A stretch of 64,000 nucleotides of DNA from Streptomyces sp. NBC_00258 (lineage in GTDB: Bacteria > Actinomycetota > Actinomycetes > Streptomycetales > Streptomycetaceae): NCBI RefSeq assembly GCF_036182465.1, contig NZ_CP108081.1, positions 12,090,001-12,154,000 of the forward strand, given 5' to 3'. This document shows, piece by piece, positions 1 to 8,332 of this stretch. The notes under the pieces are model-generated. The model saw nothing but the letters and a program-made list of their open reading frames with translations. It was not told the origin of the DNA and did not search any database. The position numbers were made by a program, and so were the translations under genes. Position 1 is the first letter of the stretch, and each line of letters opens with the position of its first letter.

Positions 1-188
1 TCGAGAACCTTTACGTCAACTGCGGTTGGGGGACCGGCGGCTTCAAGGCCACCCCGGCCGCCGGCTGGACCTTCGCGCACACCATCGCCACGGGCGAGCC
101 GCACCCCCTGAACGCCCCCTTCGCCCTCGAACGTTTCGCGACGGGCGCTCTGATCGACGAGCACGGCGCCGCAGCCGTGGCCCACTGA
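1..188 (+). CDS. soxB: Sarcosine oxidase beta subunit, C-terminal part
   Basis: Only the last 61 residues are present; the gene starts before the window. The frame begins at base 3 and ends at TGA 186-188. The stretch YVNCGWGTGGFKATPAAG matches the C-terminal end of the SoxB flavoprotein of heterotetrameric sarcosine oxidase, close to the flavin-binding region of the DAO-like fold. SoxB oxidises N-methylglycine in the cytoplasm; the methylene group goes to tetrahydrofolate and the electrons to oxygen. The order soxB-soxD-soxA-soxG that follows is the standard operon order, which makes the call secure despite the truncation. Confidence 0.9.
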   Translation, partial: ENLYVNCGWGTGGFKATPAAGWTFAHTIATGEPHPLNAPFALERFATGALIDEHGAAAVAH

Positions 189-211
189 CAGCCTGCTGAG
201 AGAAGGACACC

Positions 212-508
212 GTGCTGCTGATCAGCTGCCCATGGTGCGGTCCCCGCAACGAGACCGAGTACCACTACGGGGGACAGGCCCACGTCCCCTACCCCGGCAC
301 CCCCGCGGACCTCACCGACGAGCAGTGGGCCGAGTACGTCTTCTACCGGGACAACCCCAAGGGCCCCTTCGCCGAGCGGTGGATGCACAGCATCGGCTGC
401 CGCCGCTGGTTCAACGTGCTGCGGGACACCGCCACCCACGAGGTACTGACCTCCTACCGGCTCGACGAGCCACGCCCCGAACTGCCCCAGGCCGGAGGAC
501 AGCGATGA
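212..508 (+). CDS. soxD: Sarcosine oxidase delta subunit
   Basis: This 98-residue protein is the small zinc-binding subunit of heterotetrameric sarcosine oxidase. The family's zinc ligands are visible: Cys6 and Cys9 in SCPWCG, His59 in WMHSIGC, and Cys63. The length is normal for SoxD. An AGAAGGACA stretch precedes the ATG at 212. The stop overlaps the soxA start (ATGA at 505-508), which implies translational coupling. It lies 23 bases after soxB in the same operon. Confidence 0.95.
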   Translation: MLLISCPWCGPRNETEYHYGGQAHVPYPGTPADLTDEQWAEYVFYRDNPKGPFAERWMHSIGCRRWFNVLRDTATHEVLTSYRLDEPRPELPQAGGQR

Positions 509-3396
509 CCGACCAGCACTTCCGGCTCCGACAAGGCGGCCGCATCGACCGCGACGCCGTACTGCGGTTCACCGTCGACGGGCGGGAACTCACCGGGCAC
601 CCCGGCGACACCGTCGCCTCGGCGATGCTGGCGAACGGCCTCGTAGAGGTCGCCCCGTCGCTCTACCGCAGTCGCCCGCGCGGCATCGTCGCCGCCGGCG
701 TCGAGGAGCCCAACGCCCTGTTGCAGATCGAGGGTCCGCACTCGGAGGGCATGCTGCCCGCGACGACGGCGGAACTGTACGACGGCCTGTCCGCCACGAC
801 GCTGTCCGGGATGGGCCGGCTCGACCCGGGCTCCGACCCCGCCGTCTACGACAAGAAGTACGTCCACACCGACGTCCTGGTCGTCGGCGCCGGACCGGCC
901 GGGCTGGCGGCCGCCGCCGCTGCCGCGGGTTCCGGCGCCCGCGTGATCGTCGTCGACGACCAGCCCGAGTCCGGCGGTTCGCTGCTCTCCGGGCGTACCG
1001 AGAAGGTCGGCGAGCGGAGCGCCCTGGAGTGGGTCGCCGAGATCGGCGCGGCACTCGACGCCGCACCCGAGGTCGTCGTACTGCAACGCACCACGGCATT
1101 CGGCTCGTACGACGACAACTACCTGCTGGCCCTCCAGCGGCGAACCGACCACCTCGGAGCCGATGCCCCCGAACCGTCCACGGGTGTCTCGCGCCAGCGG
1201 CTGTGGCACATCCGCGCTCGCCAGGTGATCCTGGCGACCGGCGCTCACGAGCGCCCGCTGGTCTTCGCCGGCAACGACCGCCCCGGCGTGATGCTCGCGG
1301 CGGCCGTGCGCTCGTACGTCAACCGGTACGCCGTGGTCCCGGGCTCGCGGGCCGTGGTGGGCACGACCAACGACAGTGCGTACGACACGGTCGCCGACCT
1401 GCACGCTGCGGGCATCGACATCGCCGCCGTCGTGGACGCCCGCCCCGAACTGTCCCACCGGGCCGCCGAGGTCGCCGTGGCGACGGGGGCGCGAGTGTTG
1501 ACGGGCAGTGCGGTGGTCGACACCGCGGGCGAAGGCCGACTCACCGGTGTCACCGTCCAGACCCTCGACGCCGAAGGCCAACTCGCAGGCGCACCCGAGT
1601 CGTTCGACTGCGACCTGCTCGCCGTCTCGGGTGGCTGGAGCCCGGTGGTGCACCTGCACAGCCAGCGCCAGGGCCGGCTGCGCTGGGACGAGGACCTGGT
1701 CGCCTTCGTCCCCGACGGCACCGTCCGGGACCAGCAGGTCGTCGGTGCGGCCCACAGGACGTACGGCCTCGACGGCTGTCTGGCCGAAGGGGCACGGGCC
1801 GGTGCGCGGGCCGCGACGGACGCAGGGTTCCCGGTGCCGGTGCCCACGGCTTCGCACAAGGAGGTACGTGCCGATGTGCGCGCCCTCTGGCTGGTGCCCG
1901 CCCCCGACGGCGAACCCGGCGGCTGGGACACCCACCTGGTCGACCTGCAACGCGACGTCACCGTCGCCGACGTCTGGCGGTCCACCGGCGCCGGCATGCG
2001 CGGCGTGGAACACGTCAAGCGCTACACCTCGCTCGGCACGGCCAACGATCAGGGCAAGACGTCCGGCGTCAACGCCATCGGTGTGATCGCCGAGGCACTC
2101 GGCGCGGGCGCGTCTCCCGGGGAGATCGGCACCACGGCCTACCGGGCGCCCTATACGCCGATGGGCTTCGCAGCCCTCGCCGGTCGTGAGCGCGGTGACC
2201 TGTTCGATCCTGAGCGCACCACGTCCATGCACAGCTGGCATGTGGCGCACGGGGCGGAGTTCGAGGACGTCGGGCAGTGGAAGCGCCCCTGGTACTACCC
2301 CCGGCCCGGTGAGGACATGGACGCGGCCGTGGCCCGCGAGTGCCGTGCGGCCCGTGAGGGGGTGGCGTTCATGGACGCATCCACCCTCGGCAAGATCGAG
2401 ATCTGGGGCTCCGACGCGGGCGAGTTCCTCAACCGCATCTACACCAACGCCTTCAAGAAGCTCAAGCCCGGCATGGCCCGCTACGGCGTCATGTGCAAGC
2501 CCGACGGCATGATCTTCGACGACGGTGTGACCCTGCGCCTCGACGAGAACCGCTACTTCATGACCACCACGACCGGCGGCGCGGCCGGGGTGCTGGACTG
2601 GCTGGAGGAGTGGCTGCAGACCGAGTGGCCCGAACTCGACGTCCACTGCACCTCGGTCACCGAACAGTGGTCGACCATCGCGGTCGTCGGTCCCCAGTCA
2701 CGCGAGGTCGTCGCCCATCTGGCCCCCGAGGTCGACCTGTCGAACGAGGCTTTCCCGTTCATGGCCTTCTGCGAGACCACCCTGGCCTCCGGCATCCCCG
2801 CCCGCATCTGCCGGATCTCCTTCTCCGGCGAACTCGCCTACGAGATCAACGTCTCCGCGTGGTACGGCCTGGCGGTCTGGGAGGAACTGGACGCGATTGG
2901 CCGGCCGTACGACATCACCCCGTACGGCACCGAGACGATGCACGTCCTGCGCGCCGAGAAGGGGTACATCATCGTCGGCCAGGACACCGACGGCACCGTC
3001 ACCCCGCAGGACGCGGGCATGTCCTGGGTGGTGTCGAAGCAGAAGGACTTCGTCGGCAAGCGGTCCTACGCCCGCGCCGACACCGCCCGCACCGACCGCA
3101 AGCAGCTGGTCGGCCTGCTGCCGGCCGACCGCACGACCCGGCTGCCCGAGGGCACCCAGCTCGTCGCACCCGACGTACCCGTCACCCCCGAGACCCGGCC
3201 GGTGCCGATGCTCGGCCACGTCACCTCCAGCTACCACAGCCCGGCCCTCGGCCGCCCCTTCGCCCTCGCCCTGGTCGCCGACGGGCGGGCAAGGATCGGC
3301 GAGACCCTGCTCGCCCCGGTGGGCGAGAACCTGGTGCCCGTCGAGGTGACCGACTTCGTCCTCTACGACCCCGAAGGGACCAAGCGAAATGGCTGA
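505..3396 (+). CDS. soxA: Sarcosine oxidase alpha subunit
   Basis: This 963-residue protein is the large subunit of heterotetrameric sarcosine oxidase, which works in the cytoplasm with SoxB, SoxD and SoxG. It demethylates sarcosine to glycine and can form 5,10-methylene-THF. Residues about 15-105 form the N-terminal ferredoxin-like/SoxA domain. A dinucleotide-binding fold starts near residue 124 (VLVVGAGPAGLAAAAA). The C-terminal 400 residues (EDVGQWKRPWYYP onward) form the GcvT-like folate-binding domain. The ATG at 505 was chosen because it overlaps the soxD stop. The same open frame runs further upstream to 232, but only as a shadow of soxD. The length is typical and no lesion is visible. 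Confidence 0.95.
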   Translation: MTDQHFRLRQGGRIDRDAVLRFTVDGRELTGHPGDTVASAMLANGLVEVAPSLYRSRPRGIVAAGVEEPNALLQIEGPHSEGMLPATTAELYDGLSATTLSGMGRLDPGSDPAVYDKKYVHTDVLVVGAGPAGLAAAAAAAGSGARVIVVDDQPESGGSLLSGRTEKVGERSALEWVAEIGAALDAAPEVVVLQRTTAFGSYDDNYLLALQRRTDHLGADAPEPSTGVSRQRLWHIRARQVILATGAHERPLVFAGNDRPGVMLAAAVRSYVNRYAVVPGSRAVVGTTNDSAYDTVADLHAAGIDIAAVVDARPELSHRAAEVAVATGARVLTGSAVVDTAGEGRLTGVTVQTLDAEGQLAGAPESFDCDLLAVSGGWSPVVHLHSQRQGRLRWDEDLVAFVPDGTVRDQQVVGAAHRTYGLDGCLAEGARAGARAATDAGFPVPVPTASHKEVRADVRALWLVPAPDGEPGGWDTHLVDLQRDVTVADVWRSTGAGMRGVEHVKRYTSLGTANDQGKTSGVNAIGVIAEALGAGASPGEIGTTAYRAPYTPMGFAALAGRERGDLFDPERTTSMHSWHVAHGAEFEDVGQWKRPWYYPRPGEDMDAAVARECRAAREGVAFMDASTLGKIEIWGSDAGEFLNRIYTNAFKKLKPGMARYGVMCKPDGMIFDDGVTLRLDENRYFMTTTTGGAAGVLDWLEEWLQTEWPELDVHCTSVTEQWSTIAVVGPQSREVVAHLAPEVDLSNEAFPFMAFCETTLASGIPARICRISFSGELAYEINVSAWYGLAVWEELDAIGRPYDITPYGTETMHVLRAEKGYIIVGQDTDGTVTPQDAGMSWVVSKQKDFVGKRSYARADTARTDRKQLVGLLPADRTTRLPEGTQLVAPDVPVTPETRPVPMLGHVTSSYHSPALGRPFALALVADGRARIGETLLAPVGENLVPVEVTDFVLYDPEGTKRNG

Positions 3397-3997
3397 GCTG
3401 ATCGCCGCATCGCGTACCAGCCCCGTGGCGCATCTGACGGAACGGATGCGCGCCGCCACCGTCACCGGCGCCCGCGGCGTCACGCTGACCGAGTGGCCGT
3501 TCCTCACCATGGTGAACGTGCGCGTCAACCCCGCTTCCGAAGCGGCCGACCGTATCGAGAAGGCCCTGGGAGCGCCGCTCCCGCCGCAATGCGGCCACAC
3601 CTCCACATCCGGACCCCACACGGTCCTGTGGCTTGGCCCCGACGAATGGCTCGTGCTGTCCCAGGCCGACGCGACCGCTGTGGCCGCCGAGTTGCGGGAG
3701 GCACTCGGCGGAGACCCGGGCTCCGTCGTGGACGTCTCGGCGAACCGCACCACGCTGGAGCTCAGCGGCCCGGCCGCCCGGCAGGTACTGGAGAAGGGCT
3801 GCCCGCTGGACCTACACCCCCGGGCCTTCGGCCCCGGCCAGGCCGTGTCGACCACGGTGGGACCCGTCGCGGTGCTGCTCTGGCAGGTCGACGACACACC
3901 GACGTACCGGCTCCTCCCACGCTCCTCGTTCGCCGACTACCTGGCTCGCTGGCTCATCGACGCCATGAGTGAGTACCGCCGAGTGGAGGTGCCCTGA
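3389..3997 (+). CDS. soxG: Sarcosine oxidase gamma subunit
   Basis: This 202-residue protein matches the SoxG family, a GcvT-related subunit that completes the sarcosine oxidase tetramer. The central segment HTVLWLGPDEWLVLSQ is characteristic. Its ATG lies inside the 3' end of soxA (8-base overlap), so translation is probably coupled. Its stop shares one base with the ATG of the downstream sdaA remnant (TGATG at 3995-3999). That shows serine dehydratase was the next gene of the same operon. Conversion of glycine to serine and then pyruvate is a known downstream route for sarcosine carbon. Confidence 0.92.
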   Translation: MAELIAASRTSPVAHLTERMRAATVTGARGVTLTEWPFLTMVNVRVNPASEAADRIEKALGAPLPPQCGHTSTSGPHTVLWLGPDEWLVLSQADATAVAAELREALGGDPGSVVDVSANRTTLELSGPAARQVLEKGCPLDLHPRAFGPGQAVSTTVGPVAVLLWQVDDTPTYRLLPRSSFADYLARWLIDAMSEYRRVEVP

Positions 3998-4706
3998 TGG
4001 CATTGAGCGCGTTCGATCTGTACTCGGTCTGCATCGGCTCTTCCTCCTCTCACCCGGCGGGTCCGATGAGGGCGGCCCCACGCTTCGTCGGGCTCCCGGA
4101 CGAGGAGGGCCTTCTGCCCTCCGGCAGCCGCGTGCGGGCCGAACTGTTCGGGTCGCTCGGCGCGACCGGCCACGGTCATGGCTCGGACAAGGCGGTCGTG
4201 CTCGTTTTGAGGACGAGGACCCCGTCACCGTGGACACCGGCCGGGTCGCGCTGGTAGGCGACAGCAACACGCTGCTCTTGGCCGACAAGTACCGGATCGG
4301 CTTCGACAGCGATGCGGACCCGGTGCCGCACCGGCGCAGGTCCCTGCCCGTGCACCCCAACGGAATGATGTCGCACGCCTTCGTCGACGGCCGGGCGCTC
4401 GCCAAACGGATCTACTACCCCGTTGGTGGCGGCTTCGTTGTCGACGAGGAAGACACCGGCGCCGACCGTGTCGTCGCGGACACCACACGAGTACGGTTCC
4501 CCTTCGGCTCGGCAGCCGAACCGCTCGCGCACTGCGGGCGGGAAGACCTCGCCATCAGCGACATCATGCTCGCCGACGCGCAGGCATGGCGGCCCGAGGC
4601 CGAGGTGCGCGCAGGACTGCTGCACCTGTGGTCGATCATGCAGGCTGTGTGGAGCGCGGATCGCCACCGCGAGGGAGCGCTGCCGGGCGGCCTGCGGGCG
4701 CCCTGA
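3997..4706 (+). pseudogene. sdaA: L-serine dehydratase, frameshifted and truncated
   Basis: The 5' part (3997 to about 4205) reads LYSVCIGSSSSHPAGPMRAA and GATGHGHGSDKAVVL, typical of iron-sulfur L-serine dehydratase (serine to pyruvate and ammonia). After about 4205 the homology continues in another frame (FEDEDPVTVDTGR, then VHPNGMMSHAF and AEVRAGLLHLWSIMQ), so a frameshift separates the halves. It stops at 4706 shortly after EGALPGGL. Known family members are about 450-460 residues, so roughly the C-terminal half, including cluster-binding cysteines, is missing. An ISL3-type transposase scrap begins about 75 bases later. The gene cannot make an active enzyme. Confidence 0.88.
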
Positions 4707-4781
4707 GCGAGGCCAAGGCGCACAGCGGCTGCCGGGCCACCGCGCCTGGACGCGCCCTTGTACGACGGACCCCGCGCACAG

Positions 4782-4990
4782 ACCACCCTGGTACGCCGGC
4801 ACCAGGTCCATGACCTCCTCGACCAGGGCGTGGGCCTGCTCGATTGCGCCCGCCGTCCGCAGCTGGTCCTGAACACCGTCACACGCCACGCCCGCGCTGA
4901 TCGGCCCGAGCGGATGCTCCGCGTCCCCAAGTACCGTGCCACCGTTGTCGATCCCTACCGCGAGCACCTGCGCAAGCGCCGGGCCGTGGC
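4782..4990 (+). mobile_element. ISL3-family transposase remnant
   Basis: One frame reads VHDLLDQGVGLLDCARR, then LNTVTRHARADRPERMLRVP and VVDPYREHLRKRR. This is the internal helix-turn-helix and linker segment of actinobacterial ISL3-type transposases. Homology is lost on both sides; after about 4990 the expected continuation is absent. No terminal repeats or catalytic residues remain. Its position right behind the truncated sdaA suggests that an IS insertion followed by deletion removed the sdaA 3' end. That order of events is inference. Confidence 0.7.
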
Positions 4991-5127
4991 CGCCATGCTC
5001 GGAATCGAGACGTCAACAGCTTCCGCGTCCAACTGTCCCCATCGTCCCACCAGGGTTACGTCAACAAGACTGGGCCAGTCTTCTATGCTCCCATTCTCAA
5101 GAGCCTCAAGCCTTCGTCAGCAGGCCC

Positions 5128-6087
5128 TCAGAGGTCGAGCACGAGGCGCGCGCACTTGGAGCGCGACACGCAGATCATCATGGTTTCGTTCGACGCCTGT
5201 TCCTCGGGTGTGAGCAAGGAGTCGCGGTGATCGGGTTCACCTTCGACCACGTCGGTCTCGCAGGTGCCGCAGGTGCCTTCCTTGCACGATGCCAGCACCT
5301 CGATGCCCGCCTCATGCAACACCTCCAGGATGGACCGCTCGGGCGGAATGGTGAAGATCTGGCCGGACTGGTTCAGCTCGACCTCGAACGCTCCGTGGAG
5401 CACCGGCTCCGCCAGGTCCTTGGGCGCGAACCGTTCCAGGTGCAACGCGCCAGGCGGCCATTGCTCGCACTGCTTCTCCACAGCCTGCAGCAGCGGTTCG
5501 GGCCCGCAGCAATAGACGGCTGTATCCGGCTGAGGGTCGCCGAGGAACGCCACGAGGTCGAGAAGCCCCGTCTCGTCCTGCGGTCGGATGCGCACCCGCT
5601 CGCCGAAGGCGGCGAGGTCGTCGAGGAACGCCATGGACGTGCGGCTCCGGCCTCCATAGAGCAATTCCCACGGAACGCCGCGCCGTTCTGCTTCCCGGAT
5701 CATTGGCAGGATCGGTGTGATGCCGATGCCTCCGGCGATGAACCGGTAGCTGCTCGCGGGCACGAGGTCGAAATGGTTGCGAGGACCGCGGGCCGTGAGC
5801 TGTGTCCCGTCCGTGACGCGCTCGTGTGCGTGAGCGGACCCACCGCGGCTCGCCGGCTCGCGCAGGATCGCCACGTGCCAGGTGGTCTCGTCGCGAGGGT
5901 CTCCGCACAGCGAGTACTGGCGGACCAGATCGTCGCCGAACTGAAGGTCGATATGTGCGCCGGGTGCCCAGCCAGGGAGGACCTCACCTTCCTGACCGCG
6001 CAGATGGAGTCCGATGACGCCGTCAGCGAGCACCACCTTGCGGCTCACGGTGAGCTTCAGGTCCACCTCGTCGTGTGCGCCGTGCAC
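5128..6087 (-). CDS. Phthalate-dioxygenase-type reductase (PDR/VanB family)
   Basis: This 319-residue protein is an FMN/NAD(P)H and [2Fe-2S] electron-transfer reductase. In order it shows a flavin-binding barrel with RQYSLCGD, a nucleotide-binding domain with GGIGITPILPM, and a C-terminal plant-type ferredoxin with CKEGTCGTCETDV and a distal Cys in MMICVSR. Such reductases feed Rieske monooxygenases or demethylases, but no terminal oxygenase is adjacent. GGAGG at 6094-6098 touches the in-frame ATG at 6093 but is ideally spaced for the GTG at 6087, so GTG is preferred. It is transcribed away from the glyA remnant. The likely substrate system is N- or O-demethylation, judged only from the methyl-group genes around it. 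Confidence 0.85.
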   Translation of the reverse strand: MHGAHDEVDLKLTVSRKVVLADGVIGLHLRGQEGEVLPGWAPGAHIDLQFGDDLVRQYSLCGDPRDETTWHVAILREPASRGGSAHAHERVTDGTQLTARGPRNHFDLVPASSYRFIAGGIGITPILPMIREAERRGVPWELLYGGRSRTSMAFLDDLAAFGERVRIRPQDETGLLDLVAFLGDPQPDTAVYCCGPEPLLQAVEKQCEQWPPGALHLERFAPKDLAEPVLHGAFEVELNQSGQIFTIPPERSILEVLHEAGIEVLASCKEGTCGTCETDVVEGEPDHRDSLLTPEEQASNETMMICVSRSKCARLVLDL

Positions 6088-6207
6088 GGGCATCCTCCAT
6101 CGATCGACAGCGTCGTAGGTTGCTGCGGCTACGCCTACGATTGATGTCGCTTATCATATAGGACATTGGAACCTTCCGGGAAGGCGGGCGTTCGTGAGTT
6201 TGATGTA

Positions 6208-7062
6208 CGGCCGAACTCGATCCGGCGACCACCGGTGCCATCGGGGCCGAGTTCTCTCGGCAACGCGGAACTCTGGAGATGATTACCGGCGAGCACCTCG
6301 CGCACGGCATGCGCGTCAACTTCTCCGCCAAGCCCTTCAAGGTGGTGCCGTACCGCATCGCCCAGGCAGGTCGTCGATTCGACATGGCCGAGGTCGAACG
6401 GCTGGCGGGCCGCACACCGGCTTATGCTCATCGTTGCCGGGTGGTCGGCGTACACGCGACACCTGACTTCGCCGAGTTGCGCCGAATCGCGGGCCTGGTC
6501 GCTGCCGGTCCGCACCCGAACCCCGTGCCGCACGCCCATGTCTTGACGACCCCGACGCGCAAGACACCCGGTGGTCCGCGTGGTGATGTGGTCCACTCTG
6601 TGATGGATCTCGCCAGGAAGATGAACTCGGCAGTGCCACGGGCCGACAGGGCGGCCTGCCCGAGCATGCCATCGCGGCCGAGACTCGCCTCCAAGCTCGC
6701 TGCCCGGCCGGACTTCACGGAGTGGCAGGCACGCACGCTCGGGGGGCCGGGATCCTCGCTGACCGGCTGTCGGAGCCCGACGTCAGTACCGTGACACACG
6801 ACACGGACGTTCATCTCGTCCTGGTGGACCTCCGGGACTCGGAGCTGGACGGACAGCAGGCCGAGGGCTGACTGCACCAGGCCGGCATCGCCGTCGGCCC
6901 CGACGCCGTGCCGTTCGACCCGCGCCCGCCGATGGTGTTCTCCGGGGTGCGGATCGGTACGCCGGCCCTGGCGGCACGGGGCTTTGGTGCCGACGAGTTC
7001 CGAGAGGTCGCCGACGTCCTCGCTGCGACGTCGCTGCCGGCCCTCGACGAGGCCGTCGCGCC
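6208..7062 (+). pseudogene. glyA: Serine hydroxymethyltransferase, multiply deleted
   Basis: Fragments of GlyA follow in order. The N-terminal QRGTLEMI is joined directly to GEHLAHGMRVNFSAKPF (a large deletion). Next comes VERLAGRTP, then LMLIVAGWSAYTRHLT in another frame. FAELRRIA is joined to GLVAAGPHPNPVPHAHV (a second deletion), followed by the PLP-lysine region TRKTPGGPRG, DTDVHLVLVDLRDSELDGQQ, an in-frame TGA near 6870, and IGTPALAARGF. Multiple deletions, shifts and a stop make this a certain pseudogene. The intact enzyme would interconvert glycine and serine with 5,10-methylene-THF, which fits the sarcosine oxidase operon upstream. Confidence 0.9.
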
Positions 7063-7363
7063 GCGCGGGCAGTCGCTTCGCGCTCACGGACGCGGGTCAG
7101 GGCGCGATCTCGTGCAGTTGTCACGCCCGCAACGCGGACGGGTGCCCCGGGCCGAGTCGTTGACGCCCGCGGTAATGCGGGTTCGTCCTGTCTGAGCTGC
7201 GGAAACCGCTGGTCGGTGCAGCCGCGCCGGACGTCCGACGCCGCGACGACGTCCGGTGAGCGGAAACGTCGTAGTGCGGATTCTCAGGGTTCCCAGCGCA
7301 GCGATCATCGCCTAGCATAGTGAAATCGTAAAGGATTTTCTATCTGAATGGAGTGGTCCGAGT
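7063..7363. other. Non-coding gap and leader of the homogentisate-type operon
   Basis: About 300 bases lie between the glyA remnant and the first catabolic gene. The first half is a decayed glyA tail. A small hairpin CCCGC-GGTAAT-GCGGG sits near 7168-7183. The last 50 bases are AT-richer (TAGCATAGTG) and hold the inverted repeat listed separately. They probably contain the promoter. No gene is supported here. Confidence 0.5.
7317..7343. promoter_or_regulatory. Near-perfect inverted repeat upstream of the aromatic operon
   Basis: The half-sites are ATAGTGAAATC (7317-7327) and GATTTTCTAT (7334-7343), whose complement is ATAGAAAATC. The arms match except for one extra base and one change. The site lies 20 bases before the ATG at 7364 and directly follows a TAGCAT that could serve as a -10 box, which is the usual place for a repressor operator. 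No regulator gene is adjacent to this operon, so the cognate protein is unknown. Confidence 0.5.
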
Positions 7364-8326
7364 ATGGCCACCAAATCGTTTGCGTCGTCGGCGGACACTG
7401 CCGCCAAGGAGCAGACCCTGGAGGTCCTCGCCGACGGTGTGTACGCCCTGACGGCGGAGGGGGACCCGAACCTTGGTGCGATCGAGGGCGAGGACTTCCT
7501 CGTGTGCTTCGAAGCGCTCGCCACACCGACCGCCGCACGGGAGTGGCTGGAAAAGCTGCGGGAGCACACCGACAAGCCGATCCGCTACCTGGTGCTGTCG
7601 CACTATCACGCTGTCCGCGTGTTGGGTGCGAGCGCGTTCGACGCCGAGGTGATCGTGGCGCACGAGAAGACGCGGGAACTCATTGCGGAGCGCGGCAAGC
7701 AGGACTGGGATTCGGAGTACGGCCGGATGCCGCGGTTGTTCAAGGATCCCGACTCGATCCCTGGGCTGACCTGGCCAACCGTCACGTTCAGCGACCGCTT
7801 CACGATCGACCTCGGCGGTGACCGAGGAGACTTGGTGCTCCAGTACTGCGGTCGGGGGCACACCGCCGGCGACATCGTGGCCTGGCTCCCCCAGAAGAAG
7901 ATCCTCTTCGCGGGTGATCTCGTCGAGGCCCAGGCGGCGCTCTACACCGGCGACGCGTTCCACCGGGAGTGGGCGTCCACGACGCTCGACCGGCTCAAGG
8001 CACTCGGCGCCGAACAGGTGGTCGGGGGCAGGGGTGCTGTCGCGCGGGGGGCCGAGGCCGTCGAGGCTGCCATCGAGCAGACGCGTGGTTTCCTCGACAC
8101 GATGATTACCGAGGTCGGCGCCGTGCGGGAACGCGGGGGCACGCTCAAGGAGGCGTTCGAGGCGACCCATGCGGCGCTGGCTCCCAAGTTCGGACACTGG
8201 CCGATCTTCGAGCACTGCCTTCCGTTCGACGTGGCACGACTGTGGGACGAGCTCTCCGGCATCGACTGGCCTGTCATCTGGACCGCGGAACGCGACCGCC
8301 AGGTGTGGGACCAGTTGCAGGGCTGA
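7364..8326 (+). CDS. MBL-fold metallo-hydrolase of aromatic operon
   Basis: This 320-residue protein has the metallo-beta-lactamase fold. LSHYHAVRVLGA near residue 80 is a degenerate form of HxHxDH: the first two His positions are S-H-Y-H and the Asp is replaced. GRGHTAGDIVAWLP supplies the next His and LFAGDLVEA the bridging Asp. The altered metal motif suggests one metal site may be modified. It is the first gene of the cluster, 6 bases before the hydroxylase gene, so it is co-transcribed. A role in hydrolysing a ring-fission lactone or a side chain is possible, but nothing in the sequence fixes the substrate. Confidence 0.75.
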   Translation: MATKSFASSADTAAKEQTLEVLADGVYALTAEGDPNLGAIEGEDFLVCFEALATPTAAREWLEKLREHTDKPIRYLVLSHYHAVRVLGASAFDAEVIVAHEKTRELIAERGKQDWDSEYGRMPRLFKDPDSIPGLTWPTVTFSDRFTIDLGGDRGDLVLQYCGRGHTAGDIVAWLPQKKILFAGDLVEAQAALYTGDAFHREWASTTLDRLKALGAEQVVGGRGAVARGAEAVEAAIEQTRGFLDTMITEVGAVRERGGTLKEAFEATHAALAPKFGHWPIFEHCLPFDVARLWDELSGIDWPVIWTAERDRQVWDQLQG

Positions 8327-8332
8327 GGCGTC

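Noticed and set aside
232..504. N-terminal extension of the soxA frame
   Set aside because: It overlaps soxD in another frame and is Arg/Pro-rich; the ATG at 505 coupled to the soxD stop gives the normal SoxA N terminus.
454..2646. A 730-codon open frame on the minus strand opposite soxA
   Set aside because: It is the high-GC antisense shadow of soxA: composition is Gly/Val/Asp-rich with no domain pattern, and soxA itself is a full-length conserved protein.
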